Made by a program: the position numbers and the translations under genes. Below are positions 47,427-59,059 of a stretch of DNA of 64,000 nucleotides, piece after piece. The stretch spans positions 15,345,501 through 15,409,500 of the forward strand of contig OX940870.1 in NCBI GenBank assembly GCA_954871525.1, written 5' to 3'. Positions within the stretch are counted from its first letter, which is position 1, and each line of letters starts with the position of its first letter. Origin of the DNA: Parietaria judaica. Taxonomy: Eukaryota; Streptophyta; Magnoliopsida; Rosales; Urticaceae. The notes under the pieces are model-generated. The model had not been told where the DNA came from. It ran no database searches and saw only the letters and a list, made by a program, of their open reading frames with translations.

Positions 47427-47940
47427 TAGGGGTGTAAATAAAACTTCGAATCCCAATTAAAATCTAAATTCGAATCCATATCAGGATTTCGGATCCGAAT
47501 TAAAACCAGATTCAAATATTTGCTAGTAATTTTTAATAATTCGGATATACTGTATCCGATTTTATAATTAATTTTTTTTTGGATAAGTTAGGGTTGTACA
47601 GTTTTTTGGTGGTGAGACAATGAGATGTACGGCTTTTTGGTGGTTGAGCTAATGGCAAAATATATATTTGTACGGTTTTTTAGTGGTTGAGAGTACAATG
47701 TACGTTTTATCTTAAAAAAAAAAACATCTGGATTCGGATTATAATTGAGATATTCGGATAAAATCAAGATCCAAATTTCAAAACCAGATTCGGATATTTA
47801 AATCGAGTTTTGAAAAAAAAGTATCCGAATTTTGAATATCAAAAATTTTGGATCCGGATACAAAAAGTGATTTTTGACTATCCGATTACCAGATTGTAAA
47901 AAAAAAACAAACTAAAGCTGCTCCTAGTGTTACACCCCTA
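47427..47940. mobile_element. non-autonomous hAT element with TTCGGAT-rich ends
   Basis: The termini TAGGGGTGTAA and GTTACACCCCTA pair, and the 8-bp duplication ATTAAAAT is exact (47419-47426 and 47941-47948). Subterminal regions repeat TTCGGAT/ATCCGAA and related words. It has no coding capacity. Confidence 0.93.
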
Positions 47941-47948
47941 ATTAAAAT

Positions 47949-50370
47949 ACATTTTCAGTTTTTAGAATAAAAAAAATGAATCAAGTGCCTAAGAACAATC
48001 AAGATCGACAATCCAAAGACCAGATCAAAACCAAGAAGCTCAGAGACCAAATCTTACAAAACCTAGAACTGCATCCCTTAATCTGAAACCAAGAAAAGCT
48101 TACCGAGGTGAAACTCATGGCCGCATTTAAGCTTTGTAATAGTAACTACATATACGTAATTGTAATTACATCTAGGTAAATGTAATTACGTAAAGTAACT
48201 AAAATTAGTAATTGTAACTACAATTATGTAATCATAACGTAAGTGTAACAAAAATTACATCTGTATATATAGTCACTAACTATAGTTACATAAGTGTAAT
48301 TACAATTATGTAAATATGATACGTAAGTAGTTATTTTCTTCTTAATCAGTGATTATGATGAATATAAATACATAAGTTGTTATTTTCTTATTAATCAATG
48401 ATTATGGTCAAATTACAATTACGTAAATACGTAGCTGCAATTACGTAAGTTGTTATATTGAGCTCGAAAGTTAAATACACGAGTTGAACGACTTGAGAAA
48501 TACACGACTTGCGACATAGACCTGATTCAAAAGAAATACAAAATCATCACATCAGCTTAAAATATTTGAACGTTAATTTGATGCTAATATACACAATCTC
48601 ATATTCTCCATTAACACATAAAAAACATGTCTTTGAGCTCAACACTCTATATATCATCTTTCTTTTAAGAAATTAATCAAACATGACATGCATTTTGCTC
48701 AGACTGTACATTTATAAATCAATCACTTAAATTCTATTACGAAAAAACCCAATTACATAATGGATCATACCAACAAAGAGATATAAACGAACATATTCGA
48801 AACTTGGGCGACAAATCTTCAAAATGAAAACGGGCAAAGTCGACTGAACACATCGTCGTCTGTGAGAAAAAAAAAACGATTCATTTTTCAGAAAGAAACT
48901 CAACAAACGCGATAGACGAAAAAAAAGCGTATTACCTAAGTGGCTGTAAGGAGAACAAGCTACGGTAAGAAACGAGAATGGAGAGGATTTGGAATTTGGA
49001 GAGAATTCATATCCTAAAACCGTACTAACGAGCACAAACTCAAATCAACAAAAAAAAATCATATTTAAATATACCAATTCCAAACTGTAAATTTATATAC
49101 GAATCTTGTATATGTATACCAATTTTAAACTGTAAATTATAGTACCAAATAATCTGTAAATTTAATTACGAATAATGAAACCGAATCGTAATTCCATTTA
49201 CGTATTCTACACGTAACACATACAAAATTCAGAATCAAATTTCTTAACACTAAACTAATAACAACTACAATTACCATTACAAAATCATGCAAGAACAATT
49301 ACAAAAACCCTAAACCTTACTATGTTGGATGCGGCGACCGAGAGACCGCGAACAAAATGAAAATGACGGTCCAAAGCTTCACGACCGAGAGACGGCAATC
49401 AAACAATGGCCAACCAACATTTAACAACAAAGAAGTGGATTAAATCCACATGGAGAGATTTAATCGAATATAAACAAGGAATTTGGACTTACTAGGTTGT
49501 ATTTCCACCGATAGATTGGCGAACGAGCTTAATGGCAAACCATCATTTGGGAGAACAATCTTTACGGTGGAGAATCTTCGTGACGGAGGCGCCGACGAGA
49601 GAGAGGAAAGCGACAGCGCGACGGGCAGAGGAGGAGGGCGATGGTGAGAAAGGGAGATAGAAAATTTCGTGAGAAAAGAGAAAGAAAAGGTCGTAATAAT
49701 AATTTCAAATTAATCTATTAAAGGAAAATTGTCAACCGTAATAATAATTTCAAATAAATAAGATTAATAAATAATTATAAAAAAATTAAAAAATATAATT
49801 AGTACTAAGGTTAATATGATCCAAAAAAGTTTATTAATGACTACAAAATAATTGTTTGAAACAATGGGCAATTCTTTTAAACCTTAGGTGGTTTTTGGGC
49901 ATTTAAAGGGTTTTCTATTTATTTTTTTACTCGGACCCCATTCTAGTTTCCTGTTATCAAAATAAAGTACTTCTAAATATTTTTATAAAAATTAAAGAAA
50001 TATAATACACGACTCAAAATACTAAGGTATTTTTTAAATTGGAGTAAAACAAATCTAGGTTATGGATTCCGGATCTCAAAACTTTATCACTTAGATATCG
50101 GCAAATTATTATAAAAAATACAATATTGAGGAACTATAATTGGGATCTGAGTAGTAAAATTTTAAGAACTATAACTAAAACTCCATATAACCGGATACAC
50201 GATTTTTTTTTACTTTTTTACCCTATATTAGAAAATATCCAAGTATTTATATTCGAGTATTTTGTTTTGAGTATATTTGGGTATTACTCTAGTATTTTAT
50301 TCTGATTCCCAAAGCTTCATTACCCAAAAAAGCTTCTCGGTATTGATTTATAATAGCAAGTTTATCAAAG
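47949..50370. other. AT-rich intergenic DNA with TACGTAA-type motif arrays
   Basis: About 48130-48440 is dense in TTACGTAA/TGTAATTAC words, and similar motifs return near 49160-49310. About 49330-49640 is more GC-rich, with two GACCGAGAGACGGCAA-like units and a purine-rich tail, and may be part of an unrecognised DNA element. Short ORFs (for example 48727-49035 minus) show no conserved motif. Confidence 0.4.
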
Positions 50371-50375
50371 AATAC

Positions 50376-51066
50376 TGTCATGGGTATTTTCAGTACCAGA
50401 AAAATTAAGGCCTTAATCAAATAGCGTACCCGAAAATAGGGCCCAAAATGATTAAAAGCCTAAAAAGTATGAGCGCTCTAAAAATGAGTGCGCTAGAAAT
50501 GGGCGCACTCTAAATGGGCGCCTTAGAAATGAGCACCCTTGAAATGGGCTCCCTAGAAATGAGCACGCTTAAAATGGGCTCCCTACAAACGAGCACCCTT
50601 TAAATAGGTGCCCTAGAAATGAGCACCCTTGAAATGAGCTTACTTTTTCACAACAATTATTTAATTGTCCAGGGGCCTCATAAATTTATTTTTAATTGCT
50701 TAAAGGCCTATGGACCCTTCTATAAATAGAATCTTCAAACTCAGAAAAACGGGTCCGATCTCATTCGAACTCGAAACTATACACATTTCACTCAATCGCT
50801 CCCTAAAGCGATAAAATATCTCAACCCTCACTTTGAACTACGTGATGACCTGATCCATTTAAAATGGATACTTAGAAAGCCTCGTTACAAGTGACGAGGT
50901 CGGCCATCATATATTATCAAAGTTCATCTTTTTTATGTTCTTAAGCATATCAAAGAAGGCGGAGAATTAATTTTCAAATCCAATTTGACTGCCAAGCGGA
51001 CATTGGACCCGGCCCAAAATCAAGACTTGGGCATCTTTACTGTTGATCCATTTTTCGGCATTAACA
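50376..51066 (+). mobile_element. solo gypsy LTR with 15/30-bp array
   Basis: It starts TGTCATGGGTATTT and ends TTTTTCGGCATTAACA, like the other members of this LTR family. The 5-bp duplication AATAC is exact (50371-50375 and 51067-51071). A TTCTATAAATAGAATC TATA-like box is near 50719. No internal region is attached, so it is a recombination product (solo LTR). Confidence 0.9.
50471..50640 (+). repeat. 15/30-bp tandem array inside the solo LTR
   Basis: Units near TAGAAATGAGCACCC and TTGAAATGGGCTCCC alternate, giving a 30-bp period made of two 15-bp halves. It lies where the other family LTRs have a 10-bp or 9-bp array. Confidence 0.88.
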
Positions 51067-51091
51067 AATACCAAAGTATTTTTATTCGTGT

Positions 51092-51941
51092 TAGGGCTGA
51101 AACCAGAACCGGGAACCGGGAACCGGGAATTTGACTATTTTTTGTCCTTGTCCCGGAAAAACCGGGACACAGTTTTCTGTCCCGGTTTTGGTTTTGGTTC
51201 TGAAAAGTCCTTGTTTTTTATTTAAATCAGAACCAGGACCGGGACCGGGACCGGGACACCGATTAAAATCTCGATTTTTTTAGGACCAAAATTCGGGACA
51301 AAAACCGGGACAAATCCGGGACAAAATCCAAGATAGAAACATGAAAATTACCAAATCCGAGTAAATACAAAATATAAAATACCAAATCCGAGTAAATCCA
51401 AAACGTAAAATACCAAATCCGAATACAAAAGCAAAATACAAAATAAACAAATGCAAGATCCGAGTTCACGTCGTGAACTTCACAATACCAAATTCAAATC
51501 TCAGTGCAAAAAACCAAGTCTAAAATGCTAAATAGTAAATACCGAGTACAAACAAATTATTTTTTTATAACAAAACGACATATAAAAAATGATGTGTTTA
51601 ATAAAATACCGTATAATGATTGAAAAATAAATGACATGTTAAAATAATGGGCTGAAAAAATAAAATAATAGATTAAGAACATAATAGTAAACGACTTAAA
51701 AGAAATGACATGCTAAAAACGACAAACTTATAACAAAACGACATAAAACCGGAACCGGGACAAGAAAACCGAGAATTTCATATTTTGAATTGGTTTTGGT
51801 TTTGGTTTTTCAAATCGGAACCGGGACGTCACTTTTTAGGTTATACTAAAAAGAAAAAACTGAAATTTTGCCAAAAACGGTTTGGTACCGGGACCAGAAC
51901 CGGGACAAAACTAGGAACCGAGTACAAAATTTTCACCCCTA
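51092..51941. mobile_element. non-autonomous hAT element with CCGGGAC-rich ends
   Basis: The termini TAGGGCTGAAA and TTTCACCCCTA pair with a few mismatches, and the 8-bp duplication ATTCGTGT is exact (51084-51091 and 51942-51949). Both ends are packed with CCGGGAC/GAACCGGG words. The AT-rich centre repeats AAAATACCAAATCCGAGTAA. No coding capacity. Confidence 0.92.
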
Positions 51942-51949
51942 ATTCGTGT

Positions 51950-53195
51950 ATTATATTTCGTTAATTTTTCTTTATACAATTATTTACAAGTACTTCCAGG
52001 TAACAAAAAATTTAGAACCATAATAGGAACTCGGTATACTCGGCACCCGAATTTGATTTAGCTAAACAAACACCTAAGTATTCTAATCCGAGTATTTTAT
52101 TTTGAGTGTTTTTTTATTTTGAGTATATCTTGTGATTCTGGGTGTTTTATTTTAGGTATTTTAATATGGGGAAAGAGGCAGGGTTTAAGATTATGTACAA
52201 AATACCACGAGATATGGATTTATCGTACCAAATCTCAAAGCTTCATTACCCGAAACTCCATTTTAGTTCCTCGGTATTGAGAATACTATATATAAAAATA
52301 TTTAATAATATTTTTAAACAATCATTTTAGAAAAACTTAAAAAAATATATTCTTCTCAAAAATTTATTATTATAAAATTAAAAAATAATCTTTTGAGAAA
52401 GAAAATCTTGAATATATATATGCCACTTGGCATTAAAATGATGTGGCAATGCCCAATAGTGGTCAACTTGATGCTACATGGCATTGACTGACACACAAAA
52501 AAATTGATATTTAATGTTGCAATTTGTTAGAGTTTTTGTATTTATGTTGTGATTAACCATTAGTAAAAATCAATTAACAATTATTAATAACGTATAACAT
52601 TTATAAATTACAAAAACAAAGTATTTATGATTAAAAACTATTTTACAAAAAAAAAAGGTATATTAGTGAAATACCCATTAGGATGCAAATTTATTATTAA
52701 AATACCCATGAAATCAAATTATTTAAAGAAATACTCATTTTGATAACTTATTAGAAAAATACCCTTTAAACTACATATCCTTAATTTTTTCTACCACACA
52801 AAACGTTTGAAATTTACTTTTTCAAATTATCTCCCTCTTCTCTCTTTCGGATTATCCATGATTTGTTTTAAGTTTCATTCTAGAATTAATAACCTCTCTC
52901 TCGTCGAATGGGGTTCAGTGACATTCTCTCTTTTAATTGATAATCTGTTATTTGATTCAACGCCATATGTGCTATACAATAAACTGAGCTATTAAAATTA
53001 CATAAACGTAAATGTAAATACATGTAAGTTACAAAAATTACAAGTACGTAAGTTCGTTCTTACACGTAGTAAAAAAATTGCTTTTATGTAATTTTAATTA
53101 CTTATCTATAACTAGACTTATATTTATGTAATTTTATATAAATTTATGTATAGTTATGTATATGAAATTTTAGTTACACCCCCCTAATGAGAATT
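51950..53195. other. AT-rich intergenic DNA, possible DNA-element end at 53184
   Basis: About 52640-52790 repeats AAATACCCATT-like words roughly every 33 bp. About 52990-53184 is dense in TTACGTAA/TATGTAATTT words and ends GTTACACCCCCCTA, resembling a hAT terminus, but no partner end was found. No gene was found. Confidence 0.4.
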
Positions 53196-53200
53196 ACGTG

Positions 53201-54195
53201 TGTTAATGTGCAAATTCGTTCCATAATCGGAATGATGAGGCCATTAATTAAATTTACGATTCATGTAAATTAAGACCAAAGTTGTGAATATAATTGAGTA
53301 TTCATACAATTGGGCTTGTGAGATACATAGCCCAAAGGCCCAATAAACACTTAACAATGTTGAGGCCGGATAAGAATCAAAAAGCCCAAACGACAAAGGC
53401 TCATCCCGAGCAGAAAAAATTCGAAAGGGACACAAGTAGAGAGTGTAGAAGGCAAAGAACCCGACCATAACATAAAGGTCACGAGGAACCAAGGGAAAGG
53501 CCGACACTTGGTTAAAATTTCAAGTCTGATCAAGCGTATCGACCTAAAAAACCCAAAGCTCGTCTCTAGCAAAGACTGTAGCAAAGGGATCCGAGAAGAA
53601 GCACATGAAGAACTAAAGCACGAGCAGACCAGGTCAATAGCCTCGATTCAAACTTCCAAAGCCGGACCAGGAAGATCGCCACGATTAAAATTCAAACTCC
53701 CACGTCGTCGAAGTCAAAGTCCACTACTGCGCAATTCTCTTGGAAAGTAGCCCACGTGTCAACTCGACAGCAAGTCAAGTTGTGAACTCAAATCCACTAC
53801 CAACGTACACTTCCAACGGGCAGAAATCGAAGGCCTGTAAAAGCAAGAAGACAACCCTATCACACGCACCTAAGCATTCGCCTTGAGAGAAGAGTCTGTG
53901 AGATTTGTATTTTCAGAGTGTTTTCATCTTTTCTTTTGATCATCTCAAAATCGGCTTGTGAATCTGGTTTATCCTTTCCTAATTAATAAACTTACAGAGG
54001 ACGTAATCAACTACAGCATTGGGACGAACCTCTCTAAAAAACCACTGGTGTTTTGTTCGTTTCATTTCTTACTTTTTTTCATTGTCGAAAGTGTTGACGA
54101 CGCGGAGGTCAAGATCCACAAAGTTCTTAGCATCTTCAAATCGAAATCCCATTCACACAATCACGTGAATTTTGGTGTGTGAAACCACGTCAACA
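53201..54195 (+). mobile_element. solo LTR, TGTTGATG family, copy 2
   Basis: It starts TGTTAATGTGCAAATTCGTT and ends CCACGTCAACA. The flanks ACGTG (53196-53200) and TCGTG (54196-54200) agree at four of five bases. It shares ACAGAGGACGTAATCAACTA (near 53994), GGGACGAACCTCT and GACGCGGAGGTCAAGATCCA with the other copies. Confidence 0.85.
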
Positions 54196-54398
54196 TCGTG
54201 TATGTAAGTAAAATTAAGTATCTTGAAATAAAATTACATATATGTAATTTTTTTTACCAATCATAATAATAATCCAAACCAAGCAAGCCCTTAAACGCTT
54301 CTTATACTCTAGGTTATTTACTGGGCAATGTTCAGATAATGAATAGGTGAGACGGTAGAACTGGTTCACATCAGAGTATCAGTCCTTCAGCGACGATT

Positions 54399-54456
<58 letters not shown>

Positions 54457-55675
54457 CTTGAAAAAATGACTCCCAAAATGCAAGTTCTACCTGTTTTATT
54501 TCCAGATTTAATGTATCTGAAATATTGTTCCCTAACTTGTCTCTTGCTCTATTAATGCCCAAAATACCATTTTTTTGCCCTCAATTTTTACTTTGGGTTG
54601 GAGAGTTTTACCTTTCTAACTAGAAATTTTGTAGTTATAAAGTTGAAATTAAAATTAAAAACATTACAAATTAATGTTTTAAAACTGTGGATAATTTCTT
54701 TAGAAATTACAATTTTTTGGTTAGACAGTTTTTCACTTCGGGTTGGAGAGTTTGAATTCTCGAACTAGACAGTTTGTGGTTTTAAAATTGAAATTAAAAT
54801 TAAAAACATTACAAATTAAGGTTTTAAAACTGTAGATAGTTTCCTTAAAAAGTTACAGTTTTTGGTTAGAAAGTTTTTCACTTCGGGTTTGAGATTTTTA
54901 ATTGTTGAAAAGTTTGTGGTTTAAAAAAAATGATATTTTTCAAAAGCTATAACTTTTTGGTTAGACAGTCGTTTACTACAAGTTGGAGATTTTTACCTTT
55001 CTAGGTAGACAGTTTTTGTTTTGTAAAAATTATAACTTTTTGGTGAGACAATTTATGGTTATAAAATTTAAGTTAAATTAAAAACGTTTCAATATTAAAG
55101 TTTTAAAACATTAATTTTTTTAAAAAATTACAAAAAAAAAAACAAAAACAAAAAACAAAAAACAAGAAATGTGTCTACCTCGATTAAAAAACACTATAAC
55201 TTGTTATAGAAAACTATCCACCCCCCAAACACTGTCTACCTTGATAGGAAACACTGTCCATCTTTATGTAAAAAACAGCCCAATATCAAAAATATCATTT
55301 AAATGAAGGGAATACAATAAGTTTTTTTTTTACCATAACCCCTAAAGTATCAACCCAAATACTGGAAACCATAGCTTAAAAGTTGTCCACCAGATCCTGG
55401 TATTTTTTTTTAAACGAAAAATGTGTCTACCTAGATGAGAAAAACACTCAACTAGTTCTAGAAAACTGTCCACCCCCCACAAACTGTGTACCTTTTTAGG
55501 AAAACATGTCTAACTTTATGTAAAAAACAGTCCAACATCAAAAGTATCATTTACATGAAGGGAATACAATTAAAGTTTTTTTTTTTTACTATAACCCCTA
55601 TAGTATCCACCTAAATAATGAAAACTATCTATCCGTAGCTTAAAAATTGTACACCAGATCCTGGTATTTGTTTTT
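54196..55675. repeat. minisatellite region: ~145-bp and 252-bp tandem units
   Basis: An AT microsatellite lies at 54401-54452. From about 54586 a ~145-bp unit with CTTCGGGTTGGAGAGTTT and AACATTACAAATTAA(T/G)G recurs about three times to ~55080. From about 55170 a 252-bp unit with AATGTGTCTACCT, AACTGTCCACCCCC and CACCAGATCCTGGTATTT is present twice, ending near 55675. No gene was found. Confidence 0.85.
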
Positions 55676-55893
55676 GGGTTAATCCCGGCAAAAGTATCAA
55701 TACTTTCAAAAACTGGACCAATAAATCCAATTTTTTTATTGCCCGGACAAAGTTCCAATTCTTTAGTTTTGTGTCCCTATTGGTACCTCCGGAAAAAAAA
55801 AATCGTCATCCAATGTGACTAACGGTCAACTAACGGAAAACACGAAAATATCTAACAGATCAAACATTGGGTATATTAGCCGCAGTTTACCCT
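55676..55893. mobile_element. short Mutator-like MITE
   Basis: The ends GGGTTAATCCCGGCAAAAGT and (reverse complement of the right end) GGGTAAACTGCGGCTAATAT are similar to each other and to the larger element at 57000. A GTGACTAACGGTCAACTAACGG block lies inside. No clear TSD. Confidence 0.6.
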
Positions 55894-56181
55894 AAAAAAA
55901 TATCTGGGAGTGAAACGTGGCATCAGCCGTCAAAATAAAATTTCGATTAATTTATTTTTTATAAAAATAAATACTATTTTTACAAAGTTTTTTTTTTTTT
56001 TTAAAAAAAATCACTGTTGTCGGATTGATTTAACATTAGCTATTTAGTTCTCAACGAAATTTAAATTTTTTATAATATGGAATTTTGCAGATCCTATTAT
56101 TAATTATGAGCTTTTAAAGGTTTTTTTTAGGCATGAATTATTTTTAGTGAAATTAGCATAATTTATATTGTTTGAAATTAT

Positions 56182-56967
56182 TGTTGATGTGTAAATTCGT
56201 CCTGTATAAGAAACAAAAATTCCACAATTAATTAATTACGGTCCAAATAATTACGACCAAAGTACACGAATAAATAAAATATTCATGCAAATGGGCCTCT
56301 ACGAAAGTGAATTAGGGCCCAGGCCCGAACAGTCTCCAGCCAAAGCCACACATGATCCCGAAGAGGAACTACCAACAGAAACCCGAGGAGAACCAGTCAA
56401 TGCTCCGAGAAGAATCAGTCAAATCTCTATTCAACGGTCCCGACCAGGAGATTAGCCACGACCAAGTTCAAACCACCCCTCATACAGATTCAAGTCCACC
56501 AAAACGCAATTCTCGCAAGAAGTCCCACATGTAGCTCGGCGTCAAATCTTGCACCGGACTTGGAGCCACTTCTAGCACGTTCAAAAGGACGCTCCAACGG
56601 GCAGAAATAAACGCATGTAAATACAAGGAGATAGTACAGGTACGTGCATGCAAGCATCACAGGAGAGAAGAGAGGCGCGAGGATTTGTATTTTCCGAGTA
56701 TTTTTATCTTCCACGGTCGATCGAAACCAGCTTGTGGTCTGGTCAGTCACCCTTTTTCGATAAACTTACAGAAACGTAGTCAACTACCGCCTTTTGACGA
56801 ACCTCTCAAAAAACCCTCATGTTTTTTCTTCTTTCATTTTTCATTTTCTGTTTACGCAAAGAGTATTCACGACGCGGAGGTCAAGATCCACATCAACTTA
56901 TAAGAAAATTCAAATCGAAATTCCACATTAAGTATCGTGACTGTTGAGGTGAGAAATCACATCAACA
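56182..56967 (+). mobile_element. solo LTR, TGTTGATG family, copy 3
   Basis: It starts TGTTGATGTGTAAATTCGTC and ends TCACATCAACA. The flanks ATTAT (56177-56181) and ATTAC (56968-56972) agree at four of five bases. It shares AACGTAGTCAACTACCGCC and GACGCGGAGGTCAAGATCCA with the other copies. Confidence 0.87.
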
Positions 56968-56999
56968 ATTACCACAACTTCAGTCCAAATATTTTTTAA

Positions 57000-58035
57000 G
57001 GTTAGTTATGGCAAAAATACCCAACGTTTGGTCAAATGCTTTGTTGTGTACAACCTTCGTAAATAACGGCAAAAGTACCCAAACTCGGCATTTTGGGAGT
57101 TGACCGTGAATATTTGTACATGTGGCTATTAGTCTTTGCCACGTGGCATGCCATGTAATTATTATTTTATTAAAGAATTGAGAAAATATTATTTTAAAAA
57201 AAAACTTTTTTTTTTAAATTAAATTATTTTTCCATAATGAAAATATTTAATATTGGTTTTATTGTTAAATATAATTATTCATTTTAGAAAAGTTGATCAA
57301 ACAAAATAAGTAAAGAAAAAATCACCGTTCACGGTTCACTCAAACTCCACCTCCGATCTAGTTCACGCGTGAAACGAAATCGCTTAATATGTTTAATAAC
57401 AATCATATGATTATTTAACGATAATTTTTTTAAAAGAATAAAATATAAATAATAAAATATATTAAACAATCATTATTCTTATAAAATGCAAACACAAAAA
57501 AATATCATGCAAAAAAATAAAAATATTTTTTTGTTAAATATAAATATGACTACTATTTTTTGTTTTTGAATAGGTGGTGTGTAGTTAATTATATATTGAA
57601 TCTTTAAAAATATGTATGTGTTTATTAGTTATAATTATTAAACAGTTTTATTCGTCGCGTGAACTAGAGTTTAAGTGAACCGTGAGCGGTGATTTTTATT
57701 TTGTTCTACCCACTTTTTTAAAAATAAATAATTATAACCAATAATGAATATTTAAATTTAAAAATTCATTATTTTTTATTATTGGAATAAAATATTTTTT
57801 ATGAAAAATAAAAAATAGTTTTGTTTAAAAATATTAATATTTAGAAAAATTAAAAAAAAATTAAAAAGTAATAATTACGTGGCATGCCAAATGGCAAAGG
57901 CTGATTGCCACATAGATAGATCTTCTCGGTCAACTCCTAAATGCCAAGTTTGGATTCTTTTGTTACAATTTACGAAAGTTGTATATATAGAAAATCATTT
58001 GATCAAAGGTTGGTCTTTTCGCCGCAATTAACCCT
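57000..58035. mobile_element. Mutator-like inverted-repeat element, 1.04 kb
   Basis: The arms of about 185 bp are inverted copies: both carry a GGCAAAA start, GTCAAATG, TTCGTAAAT, AAACT(C/T)GGCATTT, GAGTTGACCG and GGCATGCCA. The flanks ATTTTTTAA (56991-56999) and ATTTTTTAT (58036-58044) match at eight of nine bases, as for a 9-bp MULE duplication. The centre is AT-rich with no gene. A second inverted repeat, CACCGTTCACGGTTCACT near 57324 and its complement near 57695, may be a nested element. Confidence 0.85.
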
Positions 58036-58132
58036 ATTTTTTATGAAGTAATAAAATCTCTAATTTATTTAAGGATAATTAATTATTCTGATCTTTTATT
58101 ATTATTATTATGAAAAGATACCAAAGAGTTTT

Positions 58133-58322
58133 TTTCTTTTATTTTTATGGAGATGACATTATTGGTCAAGGTTGTTATGCATTTTTGCATTACTAGATAT
58201 ACTCAGTGTAAAATCATGTAATATTATCGGCCAAGTTTACAGAATGTAAAGGCGACACGCATTTGCGTTCCACGTGGTTTGAACGTGTGATGTCTTAAAG
58301 AGTTGTGTAGTGGAGTTATCAA
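58133..58322 (-). mobile_element. second copy of the tRNA-derived SINE
   Basis: It is flanked by GATACCAAAGAGTTTT (58117-58132) and GATATCAAAGAGTTTT (58323-58338), one mismatch in 16. On the minus strand it carries the same body as the SINE at 22112 (TTTACATT..TGTAAACTTGG, then AACCTTG and CC at the 3' end), a box B-like GTTCAAACC (plus 58276-58284) and an A-rich tail (T-rich on the plus strand from 58133). It is more diverged than the first copy. Confidence 0.85.
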
Positions 58323-58338
58323 GATATCAAAGAGTTTT

Positions 58339-59059
58339 AAGTGGGCAAACTTCAGTAACTTCAGTAACTTAAGTGGCCATACTTATAAATTAGATGAAAG
58401 AAAGACAAATAATGAAAATATTATGCGTAGGCCCGCGGGCTACAGCAAAATCTGTCTGGCGGGTCAGCCATTTTATTAGTTAAATAGCATTGGCTAATTT
58501 GACGTCTTATCTTGAGCTCATAGAGAGTGACCAATCCAACTCAAAATTATAGGTTTTAAAAAATCGATACAATCCAACTCAAAAGAATTTAAATGCCCCA
58601 ATCGACTTGGGTTGGACTGTGTTAATGGACTGCGCTAAATAAATCTAAAAGTCCAAGCTACGTATCTAGAAATGATCTTAAATATTCAATAAATCAAATT
58701 ATGTATAAGTTATTTAAAAGTTCCAACTCAATTGGAATATTAAAAGTACTGAGTATTTAGTTCGTTTTTTTAGTTTTTACAAATTAAATTTAATCAAAAT
58801 AATAAAGTTATTTTTTATTTTTTTGTTTGGTTGGGACAATTGAGCCCGCGATCCAACATATTCAGTATTACCTCCAACTCAACTACTTTATTGGTCCGAG
58901 TTCAATCTAACCCAATTAAAAACTATTCAGATAATTGAGTTGAGTATCAAGACTTGAAGACTTGATTTAATTGTATTATTTGGTTTGAGTGGTTCTCGTT
59001 TTGACAGATAAATCGTTTGTCGTTATCAACGGACTAATCAGTTGCCGATGGATTTACTC
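58339..59059. other. AT-rich intergenic DNA
   Basis: No gene and no bounded element is seen. Some AATCCAACTCAA and TTGAGTTGAG words suggest a worn repeat. Confidence 0.4.

Noticed and set aside
48727..49035. A membrane protein on the minus strand (102 codons)
   Set aside because: Phe/Ser-rich translation of AT-rich DNA with no conserved signature.
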